From: Pseudomonadota bacterium
GTDB taxonomy: Bacteria; Pseudomonadota; Alphaproteobacteria; Rhizobiales; Rhizobiaceae
Direction of reading: 5' to 3'
Length of the DNA: 6,326 nt
Assembly: GCA_023387715.1 (NCBI GenBank)
Contig: JAEWHQ010000176.1
Span: forward strand, 1-6,326
The stretch's first letter is position 1, and every line of letters starts with the position of its first letter. Under the pieces are notes generated by a model. That model saw nothing but the letters and a program-made list of their open reading frames with translations, searched no databases and was not told the DNA's origin. The position numbers and the translations under genes were made by a program. Positions 1 through 5,078 of the stretch are shown here, in pieces.

Positions 1-60
1 GGCATAAGCACTACAAACAGAAAGTGCGATGATACTGGCAGCAGACAAAAATAAACGCAT
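1..60 (-). CDS. Secreted protein, probable ABC substrate-binding protein (5' fragment)
   Basis: Only the first 20 codons are present; the gene runs off the left edge. The peptide has a basic start (Met-Arg), a hydrophobic core (LFLSAASIIALSV) and an SAYA ending that fits a type I Sec cleavage site. A lipoprotein reading is unlikely because the residue before the only Cys is Val. A strong ribosome binding site (AAGGGGG, 70-76) lies nine bases before the ATG. It is the third gene of a minus-strand set, 79 bp after the ATPase stop, behind a fused permease and an ATPase of the ferric-iron importer class. In such operons the remaining component is the periplasmic binding protein, so that role is inferred from position plus signal peptide. 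No part of the mature protein is visible, so ligand and family cannot be read. Confidence 0.75.
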   Translation of the reverse strand, partial: MRLFLSAASIIALSVCSAYA

Positions 61-69
61 GAATTTTTC

Positions 70-76
70 CCCCTTT
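70..76 (-). promoter_or_regulatory. Ribosome binding site of the left-edge secreted protein
   Basis: AAGGGGG on the minus strand, nine bases before the ATG at 60. It supports that start for a gene otherwise visible only as a signal peptide. Confidence 0.7.
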
Positions 77-93
77 AAAACCACAGCGCAAAA

Positions 94-121
94 CGGCGAA
101 GATAAAATATCCGCTTCGCCG
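94..121 (-). terminator. Intercistronic hairpin between ATPase and secreted-protein gene (weak terminator or processing site)
   Basis: On the minus strand a perfect 8-bp stem, CGGCGAAG / CTTCGCCG, encloses a 12-nt loop. It is followed directly by four T and then GCGC. It starts 19 bp past the ATPase stop and ends 18 bp before the next gene's ribosome binding site. The U-run is short for an efficient intrinsic terminator, so partial termination or protection of a processed mRNA end is as plausible. The geometry is seen directly; the function is inferred. Confidence 0.45.
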
Positions 122-139
122 CTCCGGCCGTGTTTGCCA

Positions 140-1267
140 TTAAGCCGCCAACCGGAAACGCTGATCCGCCTGTGACAGGCGCTGACCATTATGGTCAAAC
201 ACATGCAGCTCTTCAGGCTTCACATAAAATCGCACGGCTTCATTGGTGGTCAGTTTTGGCGCTTCTGTCGTGGTGGTAAAAATGACCTTGCCCTGACAAT
301 GCAGCTCAATAATCCAGCTGCCACCGGTCGGCAGAATGCCAGTCACCTGTGCTTCAGCAACAAAAGCATCGGCTGGCACATCACAATGGCTGCGCACCAC
401 CTGAATGGCCTCAGGGCGCAAGCCCAGCGAACCAATCAGTGCATTTTGCCCCAGTTTTTGCTGCAAGAAGCCAAGTGCATATTCATCAACCGGATTATCC
501 AGTGAGCCAGCCAGCTCAAAAATATTGATCGGCGGGCTGCCAACAAATTCAGCCACAAAGCGGTTGGCAGGGCGATCATAAATATCGTTCGGTGTCCCCA
601 TTTGCTGCAATGTGCCTTCATTCATCACTGCAATAGTGGTGGCCAAAGTCATCGCTTCCCACTGATCATGGGTAACGAAAACAATCGTCGTTTTGAACTC
701 TTCATGAATGCGTTTCAATTCGGCGCGCATTTCCAGACGCAAACGCGCATCCAGATTTGACAACGGCTCATCAAGCAGCAGCACGCCCGGATTAACCGCA
801 AGCATACGGGCAAGTGCCACGCGCTGCTGCTGACCACCGGAAAGCTGAGACGGAAAACGATCCCGATATTTTTCAATATCGAGTGCTTTCATCACCTTAG
901 CGACCCGTTCTTCGCGCTCTGCCTTTGGCACTTTACGCAGGCGCAAACCAAAGTCAGTGTTGCGCTCAATAGTCAGATGCGGCCAGAGTGCATAGCTTTG
1001 AAAGACCAGCCCCATCTCGCGGCGTTCAGGCCCGACAAAAACACCGCGCTGAACGGAATCCACCACCCGCTCACCCACTCTGATTTCGCCGCCGGAAAGA
1101 TTTTCCAAGCCTGCAATCATACGTAAAGTGGTGGTTTTTCCACAGCCCGAAGGCCCGAGCAGGCACATGAACTCGCCGTCACCAATTTCCAGATTTAAAT
1201 CCGAAACCGCATTTGGCGATCCTGCACCGTAGTTTTTCTGCGCATTTTCCAGAATAATTGCAGGCAT
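140..1267 (-). CDS. ABC transporter ATP-binding protein, FbpC / ferric-iron-type importer
   Basis: 375-residue cytoplasmic ATPase that powers the importer whose membrane part is encoded just upstream. All nucleotide-binding motifs are intact: Walker A GPSGCGKT (38-45), Q-loop Gln90 in VFQSYALWPH, signature LSGGQQQR (142-149), Walker B VLLLDEP (162-168) with catalytic Glu167, D-loop SNLDAR (170-175) and switch His200 in VTHDQWEAM. Residues from about 280 on (GLRPEAI 282-288, ending in VKPEELHVF) form a C-terminal TOBE-like regulatory domain. Length and layout are typical of the FbpC/PotA/UgpC group. The ATG overlaps the permease TGA by one base (TGATG), with GGAAG six bases upstream, so the two are probably translationally coupled. 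The ATPase does not reveal the substrate; ferric iron is the best guess, with polyamine, thiamine, phosphonate or sugar-phosphate uptake possible. Confidence 0.93.
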   Translation of the reverse strand: MPAIILENAQKNYGAGSPNAVSDLNLEIGDGEFMCLLGPSGCGKTTTLRMIAGLENLSGGEIRVGERVVDSVQRGVFVGPERREMGLVFQSYALWPHLTIERNTDFGLRLRKVPKAEREERVAKVMKALDIEKYRDRFPSQLSGGQQQRVALARMLAVNPGVLLLDEPLSNLDARLRLEMRAELKRIHEEFKTTIVFVTHDQWEAMTLATTIAVMNEGTLQQMGTPNDIYDRPANRFVAEFVGSPPINIFELAGSLDNPVDEYALGFLQQKLGQNALIGSLGLRPEAIQVVRSHCDVPADAFVAEAQVTGILPTGGSWIIELHCQGKVIFTTTTEAPKLTTNEAVRFYVKPEELHVFDHNGQRLSQADQRFRLAA

Positions 1268-3117
1268 CAGCTTCCAAGTCCTTCAGCAAGATTTGTTTTT
1301 GTCAGTTTTTGCGCAGCCAACGTGCCAAAATAAGCAATGGCAGCGATGATCAGCACAACACCATTGGCGGCTTGCGTGTAGTGATAGTCGATCAGACGCA
1401 TGGAGAAGGTTGTCAGCACATCCGTGCTTGGAACCGCCAGCATAACAAAGAGGCTCAACCCCTTAATGCCTGAGATAAACGGCAACAGAATCCCGGTTAC
1501 CAACGAGCCTTTCTGGATCGGAATAACCACCCAGCTCATCCGGCGGAACCAACCGGCTCCAACGATCTGGGCTGCTTCTTCCGGATCTTTACCAAGCTGC
1601 ATCATGGCCGAAATACCGGCACGCGAGGCGTAAGGCATTTGGTCTGCCATCAGCGCGAGGATAAGGATCAAAGATGTGCCGTAAAGTGCCGGAATTGGCC
1701 CGCGCTGCACCGCAAAAAGTGACAAATAAGCGGCTGCAAAAGCAATCCCCGGCACCAGATAAGGCATAAATGTCACCTGACGCAGGAAGATCGACAATGG
1801 ACGCACAGGCGTGCGCACGACCACATAGCCCACCAAAATTCCAAGCAAGCCAGAGCAGATGGATGCCAGACCAACAATCCAAAGCGTATTGAAGGCTGCC
1901 TTCCACAATTCAGGGCTCAGCAAAATACCGGTGCGCATGGCAATGGTCGGCAGATCAACACCAATCCAATAATCCAGCGTAAAGTTTGACCAGACAAAGC
2001 TTGCAGGCACACGCATGATGGTGGAGAGAAGCAGTGTCAGCAAAGGCAAGCCAACGCTCAATAAAAAGATAAGAGCTGCAAAACCAGTAGCCGGAAGGCG
2101 CCAGCTACCAAGGCGGGACGGACGATTCATCGCACCCTTGCCACCAACGGTCACAAAGCGGCGGGCTTCACGTACCAAACGCGCATCAATCAAGATGGTG
2201 ATAATACCAATCAGCATGATTGCACCGGCAAGAACGCCTGCAACACCGGTTTGACGTGAACCGATTGAGCGATAAAGTGAAGTGGCAAGCACATCAAACT
2301 TAACCGGCAAACCAAGCACATAAGCCACACCGAATTCGCCTAAGCATTTGGCGAAAATCAGCACCATGGCCGACATCAGCGCCGGACGCATCAACGGCAA
2401 GATCACCTGCATGGCAACTGTGCGGCCACTGGCACCCAAAATACGGGCGGAATCTTCCAGCTGACTGTCAAAGCGGCGCAGTGCCGAACCAAACAACAGA
2501 ATAACAAACGGCGTATAATGCAGCGCCAGAATAATGGTGATCGGGAACTGGCCATAAGCCAGCCAATCCGGCGGCGAAAAGCCCAAATGCTCAAACCAGC
2601 CCGGCTGACCGCCCACCGTGCGGTTTTTAAACAGGGTTGTCCAGGCCAGCGCAAATGTCCAGGCAGGCAGCATATAAGGCACGATCAGCGCAGTGGCGAA
2701 CCAACGACGCGCAAACATATCGGTGCGGCTCAAAAGCCAGCCCAAAATGCCGCCAATAACCATAGAAAGCACAATAGCACCGGCAGAAACCATCAATGTA
2801 TTGCGTAACGGCTCCCAAAACAGATCCGTCGCAACCGGCGAACTGAAAGCGCGTTTGAGATAATAAAGCGTACCGCTACCGAGTTCGGAACCAATGCGCC
2901 GCTCATCACCAAATTGTACGGTGACGGAATCCATCAGAATGGAAATAATCGGCACAACGATAAGATAGGTAAACAATAAGGCTGCCAGAATACCGACCAG
3001 CGTTGTCGGCTCGCGCATGGCAACTTTGGCCTGATAGCGCAGTTTTTTCCAGCGGCTTATTTGACCACCGGCGCTTTGTGAGCGAGGCTGAATATTGACG
3101 AAATCGGGTGCTGCCAT
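1267..3117 (-). CDS. Fused two-domain ABC transporter permease, FbpB/ThiP type
   Basis: 616-residue inner-membrane protein (from ATG 3117) made of two homologous halves, each with about six hydrophobic segments. Approximate segments are 41-63, 107-130, 142-165, 192-212, 245-270 and 293-313, then 343-365, 408-432, 445-470, 480-495, 535-560 and 583-601. Each half carries an EAA-type loop that docks on the ATPase: EDSARILGASG (221-231) and PEEAAQIVGAG (513-523), each followed by an IP/LP motif. One gene for both halves of the channel is typical of FbpB (ferric iron) and ThiP (thiamine) importers. The frame also allows GTG at 3132, adding five residues. I prefer ATG 3117 because the stop of an upstream 19-codon ORF overlaps it as TGATG, the same junction used before the ATPase, and no good ribosome site serves the GTG. 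Substrate: ferric iron likely, not proven. Confidence 0.9.
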   Translation of the reverse strand: MAAPDFVNIQPRSQSAGGQISRWKKLRYQAKVAMREPTTLVGILAALLFTYLIVVPIISILMDSVTVQFGDERRIGSELGSGTLYYLKRAFSSPVATDLFWEPLRNTLMVSAGAIVLSMVIGGILGWLLSRTDMFARRWFATALIVPYMLPAWTFALAWTTLFKNRTVGGQPGWFEHLGFSPPDWLAYGQFPITIILALHYTPFVILLFGSALRRFDSQLEDSARILGASGRTVAMQVILPLMRPALMSAMVLIFAKCLGEFGVAYVLGLPVKFDVLATSLYRSIGSRQTGVAGVLAGAIMLIGIITILIDARLVREARRFVTVGGKGAMNRPSRLGSWRLPATGFAALIFLLSVGLPLLTLLLSTIMRVPASFVWSNFTLDYWIGVDLPTIAMRTGILLSPELWKAAFNTLWIVGLASICSGLLGILVGYVVVRTPVRPLSIFLRQVTFMPYLVPGIAFAAAYLSLFAVQRGPIPALYGTSLILILALMADQMPYASRAGISAMMQLGKDPEEAAQIVGAGWFRRMSWVVIPIQKGSLVTGILLPFISGIKGLSLFVMLAVPSTDVLTTFSMRLIDYHYTQAANGVVLIIAAIAYFGTLAAQKLTKTNLAEGLGS

Positions 3118-3176
3118 CAGCTCACACCACACGAATACGATAATGCGCGAGCTCCGCCACGATGTGCGTCACACAT
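3117..3176 (-). CDS. Possible 19-codon leader ORF coupled to the permease
   Basis: ATG at 3176 opens MCDAHRGGARALSYSCGVS and its TGA shares one base with the permease ATG (TGATG). A purine-rich GGGGAGGG site (3181-3188) sits four bases before the ATG, with its GGAG core six bases away; this is the best ribosome site near the permease start. The first bases can fold on themselves (ATGTG/CACAT around five bases), which could hide the start codon. No run of one amino acid suggests classic attenuation. It is either a real upstream ORF that delivers ribosomes to the permease or a chance ORF. The peptide resembles nothing I recognise. Confidence 0.4.
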   Translation of the reverse strand: MCDAHRGGARALSYSCGVS

Positions 3177-3180
3177 TGTA

Positions 3181-3188
3181 CCCTCCCC
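3181..3188 (-). promoter_or_regulatory. Ribosome binding site of the leader ORF
   Basis: GGGGAGGG on the minus strand, four bases before ATG 3176. It is clearly stronger than anything directly in front of the permease ATG (only a GTGTGAG-like patch), which is why entry by coupling is proposed. Confidence 0.5.
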
Positions 3189-3274
3189 TGGTAGTCCTTT
3201 TGTCGGCGCACAAGCTTGCAAAGCTGAAAAGCCCTGCAATTTGTCTCCGATCTTTTCCTCCAATAGCGGCAGAT

Positions 3275-3305
3275 CTTGATGATCAGCCACCTCCTCATCA
3301 TCAAG
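3275..3305 (-). promoter_or_regulatory. Hairpin with a perfect Shine-Dalgarno sequence in its loop
   Basis: Perfect 9-bp inverted repeat CTTGATGAT / ATCATCAAG with a 13-nt loop. Read on the minus strand, the direction of the permease operon, the loop is GAGGAGGTGGCTG, containing the ideal ribosome-binding core AGGAGGTG. No ATG follows within reach. Read on the plus strand the loop shows CCACCTCCTC, an anti-Shine-Dalgarno motif. The structure is seen directly. A role as ribosome standby site, target of a small RNA, or small RNA loop is inference. Confidence 0.45.
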
Positions 3306-3334
3306 CCTCGTTTGAATTGAGAACGAAGTCAACA

Positions 3335-3360
3335 ATTTTTTGCACAGCTGTGCAAAAAAT
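3335..3360. promoter_or_regulatory. Perfect 26-bp palindrome, probable operator
   Basis: Every base of 3335-3360 matches its partner about the centre at 3347/3348. The core is GCACAGCTGTGC, flanked by ATTTTTT on the left and AAAAAAT on the right. T-runs come first and A-runs last on both strands, the reverse of an intrinsic terminator, and there is no loop spacer, so a dimeric regulator site is the natural reading. On the minus strand a -10-like TTTAAT (3367-3372) would place transcription start at the edge of the palindrome. It does not resemble the Fur, Irr or RirA boxes I know. The regulator is unknown. Confidence 0.6.
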
Positions 3361-3366
3361 CTCAAT

Positions 3367-3372
3367 ATTAAA
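3367..3372 (-). promoter_or_regulatory. Possible -10 element for the permease operon
   Basis: TTTAAT on the minus strand matches TATAAT at five of six positions and lies seven bases upstream of the 26-bp palindrome. No recognisable -35 element sits 16-18 bases further upstream. If real, the promoter is weak or activator-dependent, and the transcript would have a leader of about 240 nt. Confidence 0.2.
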
Positions 3373-3420
3373 CCTGAAGAGGATAGTTGCGTGTTTTCTA
3401 ACATAAATGCCGAGTAGCAA

Positions 3421-3432
3421 TGTTACGTAACA
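3421..3432. promoter_or_regulatory. 12-bp perfect palindrome, possible operator
   Basis: TGTTACGTAACA reads the same on both strands and sits at the start of the AT-rich part of the spacer. Its half-site resembles the ATGTTA half of some Zur sites, but the centre differs, so no regulator is assigned. A 12-bp palindrome can occur by chance. Confidence 0.25.
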
Positions 3433-3680
3433 CTGATATGACAAATAGAAATTATCTCATCATTCAATTTAAAAACATAATAATTACAAAATATTAGCCT
3501 TTGATTATTTTTTACAGCAAAAACACGGGAAGAGCGTCGCGCCGCATCCTCATTAAAGAATATGCGTGCTAAGCAAAAATCCATACAGCCGACAGGTTCT
3601 ACAAACATTACAGTAAAAATGAAATTCCGTGCACGCGTGGGACATGTTCATTTTATCTTTCAGAGAGCTGACAAGCACCC
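3433..3680. other. AT-rich non-coding stretch
   Basis: Part of the 668-bp spacer between the permease and ada. About 3440-3520 is strongly AT-rich and may be curved or bind nucleoid proteins; 3530-3600 is more balanced. A 61-codon minus-strand frame (3423-3608) has no ribosome site in front of it and no recognisable content, so I do not call a gene. I see no tRNA, repeat family or mobile-element end. Confidence 0.5.
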
Positions 3681-3686
3681 TCTCAC

Positions 3687-3715
3687 TTGCATCTGAAAAT
3701 TAACAATACAATTTA
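3687..3715 (+). promoter_or_regulatory. ada: Possible upstream promoter of ada
   Basis: TTGCAT (3687-3692) is a fair -35 element. At a 17-base spacing the -10 position reads AATTTA, and a better TACAAT (3707-3712) is only 14 bases away. It lies about 75 bp before the ada start. Neither combination is convincing. Confidence 0.25.
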
Positions 3716-3723
3716 AAAGCAAG

Positions 3724-3759
3724 AATCAGGATGCGCATAGGCGTCACTCGCTTTATGAA
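3724..3759 (+). promoter_or_regulatory. ada: Candidate Ada-box and Ada-dependent promoter
   Basis: AAT (3724-3726), six bases, then GCGCA (3733-3737) recalls the E. coli Ada site, which has an AAT block and a GCGCAA block, though the spacing to GCGCA differs by two bases. A -10-like TATGAA (3754-3759) follows at the right distance for a site overlapping a poor -35 (ATGCGC), the arrangement of promoters that need methylated Ada. The start codon would be about 20 bases downstream of transcription start. Suggestive only. Confidence 0.25.
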
Positions 3760-3785
3760 TTGGTTGAAACAACGAGGCTGTGTTC

Positions 3786-4895
3786 ATGACCCGAAACCAT
3801 ACACATAAAGCGAAACGCCAAGCACCGGAAAGCCAGACCATAGTGACTGACCCGCGCTGGCAAAAGGTCATGAACCGCGATAAATCAGCCCTTGATTTCG
3901 TCTTTGCCGTTCAGTCTACCGGCATTTACTGTCTGGCTTGTTGCCCTGCACGCCGCCCAAATCCTGAAAATATCAGTTTTTACAAGACGCCCGCAGAAGC
4001 ACAAGCCGCCGGTTATCGCGCCTGCAAACGCTGCAAACCCGATCAGGCCGCTGCGGGCGACAAAATACGCAATCTCATTGAACAAGCCTGCCGCCGCATT
4101 GAACTGTCTGAAGAAAACATTCCCTTGGCAGAATTGTCGCAAAGTGTGGGCTTGAGCAGCTTTTATTTTCAACGTCAGTTTAAAGCCATTACCGGCTTGA
4201 CGCCTAAACTTTATGCGCAAACCTACCGCGCCCGCCGTATGCGCGAGGCCTTAACGGATAAGGACAGCAACGTGACACAAGCTATTTATGAGGCCGGCTT
4301 TCAATCGGCGAGCCGATTTTATCATCAGGCTGACGACATGCTGGGCATGAGCCCGACAGCCTTTAAAAAAGGCGGCAAAAATATGGATATCCGTTTTGCC
4401 GTGGCTGAATGTTCATTGGGCTCCGTGCTGATTGCCGCCACATCAAAAGGTATTTGCGCGGTCACACTCGGTGATGATCCTGAAGCACTCGTGCAAAACC
4501 TGCAAGACCGCTTTCCGCAAGCTGAGCTTTTCGCAGGCGACAAAGAATTTGAAACCCATATCGCCGCCGTGATTGCGCATATCGAAAATCCGGCGCAAAA
4601 TTTTGATCTGCCGCTTGATATTCAAGGCACGGTTTTTCAGCAGAAGGTCTGGCAGGCTTTGTGTGATATTCCAAGAGGCCAGACCACCAGCTATTCAGAT
4701 CTGGCCAATCGCATCGGCCAGCCCAAAGCCAGCCGTGCCGTTGCAAGTGCTTGTGGTGCCAACAAAATCGCCGTTATCATTCCCTGTCACCGCGTTGTGC
4801 GCAACAATGGCGACCTCTCCGGCTATCGCTGGGGCGTTGAGCGTAAAGAAGCCCTGTTGATTAAAGAACGGCAGAAAGCACTCAGTAAAACCTGA
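3786..4895 (+). CDS. ada: Ada: methylphosphotriester / O6-methylguanine-DNA methyltransferase and AraC-type regulator
   Basis: 369-residue cytoplasmic protein (E. coli Ada has 354) that removes methyl groups from DNA by transferring them to its own cysteines. Once methylated at the N-terminal Cys it activates the adaptive response. The N-terminal zinc domain has C49-x3-C53 (YCLACCPARRP) and C80-x2-C83 (RACKRCKPDQ); C49 corresponds to the E. coli acceptor Cys38. Residues about 92-197 form an AraC-type double helix-turn-helix (LAELSQSVGLSSFYFQRQFK, then IYEAGFQSASRFYHQ). Residues about 201-362 are the O6-methylguanine domain with acceptor C334 in IPCHRVVRNNGDLSGYRWG. I chose ATG 3786 because GAGG (3774-3777) lies eight bases upstream; the in-frame GTG 3780 would be only two bases from it. 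An extra Cys (C52) beside a zinc ligand is unusual. No alkB or alkA follows. Confidence 0.96.
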   Translation: MTRNHTHKAKRQAPESQTIVTDPRWQKVMNRDKSALDFVFAVQSTGIYCLACCPARRPNPENISFYKTPAEAQAAGYRACKRCKPDQAAAGDKIRNLIEQACRRIELSEENIPLAELSQSVGLSSFYFQRQFKAITGLTPKLYAQTYRARRMREALTDKDSNVTQAIYEAGFQSASRFYHQADDMLGMSPTAFKKGGKNMDIRFAVAECSLGSVLIAATSKGICAVTLGDDPEALVQNLQDRFPQAELFAGDKEFETHIAAVIAHIENPAQNFDLPLDIQGTVFQQKVWQALCDIPRGQTTSYSDLANRIGQPKASRAVASACGANKIAVIIPCHRVVRNNGDLSGYRWGVERKEALLIKERQKALSKT

Positions 4896-4916
4896 CAACA
4901 ACAATCCACATTAAAC

Positions 4917-4944
4917 TTGACACACACACTCACCATTATGTAGT
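4917..4944 (+). promoter_or_regulatory. Possible promoter of the FecB-like operon
   Basis: A consensus -35, TTGACA (4917-4922), begins 22 bases after the ada stop. The -10 side is weak: TGTAGT at 16-base spacing (4939-4944), or TATGTA at 14 (4937-4942). Transcription would start near 4950 and leave a leader of about 125 nt. The good -35 with a poor -10 leaves the call tentative. Confidence 0.35.
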
Positions 4945-4953
4945 AGCTCAGAC

Positions 4954-5020
4954 TTGTAAGCATGATTTTTTCGCCATTCTTACCGAAATCATGCCGGTCA
5001 TTTTTGTAAGCCCGATTTTT
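4954..5020 (+). repeat. Direct repeat with an inverted copy between, leader of the FecB-like gene
   Basis: TTGTAAGC-AT-GATTTTT (4954-4970) recurs as TTGTAAGC-CC-GATTTTT (5004-5020), exactly 50 bp apart, with 15 of 17 bases identical. Between them CTTAC (4979-4983) and AAATCATGC (4986-4994) are complementary to the repeat. AAATCATGC pairs perfectly over 9 bp with the first copy (4960-4968) and at seven of nine positions with the second (5010-5018). CTTAC can pair with GTAAG of either copy. In RNA this allows two competing folds; in DNA it could be paired regulator sites. The function is inferred. Confidence 0.45.
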
Positions 5021-5066
5021 AAGCAAATTTCTCCCAAGCTTTGTTTAAAATCGCGCTGGCTACCAT

Positions 5067-5072
5067 TGAGGT
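5067..5072 (+). promoter_or_regulatory. Ribosome binding site fixing the GTG start of the FecB-like gene
   Basis: TGAGGT ends six bases before GTG 5079. The next in-frame start, ATG 5094, would be 21 bases away and would shorten the signal peptide, so the GTG is chosen. Confidence 0.65.
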
Positions 5073-5078
5073 CGTATC

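Noticed and set aside
3175..3180. TACAAT on the minus strand as a -10 box close to the permease
   Set aside because: The hexamer at 17-base spacing is ACAAAA, which does not resemble a -35, and the bases are better explained as the spacer and start codon of the leader ORF.
3122..3304. A 60-codon minus-strand ORF starting with three Met codons
   Set aside because: Arg-rich, no recognisable domain, only a weak GAGG before it, and it overlaps the hairpin and leader ORF. I cannot support it as a gene.
3327..3332. TTGACT on the minus strand as a -35 box just after the palindrome
   Set aside because: At 15-18 bases downstream there is only ACGAGGCTT-like sequence, with no -10 element.
3335..3360. 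The 26-bp palindrome as a bidirectional terminator
   Set aside because: A terminator needs the U-run after the stem. Here each strand has T first and A last, so the polarity is wrong in both directions.
3117..3404. A 95-codon minus-strand ORF upstream of the permease
   Set aside because: No ribosome site precedes ATG 3404, and its codons run through the 26-bp palindrome and the SD-loop hairpin. Only its last 19 codons have a plausible start signal, and those are listed as the leader ORF.
3423..3608. A 61-codon minus-strand ORF in the AT-rich spacer
   Set aside because: No ribosome binding site and no familiar sequence content.
4885..4960. An intrinsic terminator directly after ada
   Set aside because: No stem followed by a U-run is present just after the stop. 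The nearest T-runs belong to the repeats at 4966 and 5016 and lack a GC-rich stem directly before them.
4823..5026. A 67-codon minus-strand ORF across the end of ada
   Set aside because: It is antisense to the conserved Ada C-terminus and to the spacer repeats, and has no family features.
4896..5078. A cobalamin riboswitch or an Irr/RirA iron box before the FecB-like gene
   Set aside because: At about 125 nt the leader is too short for a full cobalamin riboswitch, and I find neither its conserved core nor a clear iron-box match.
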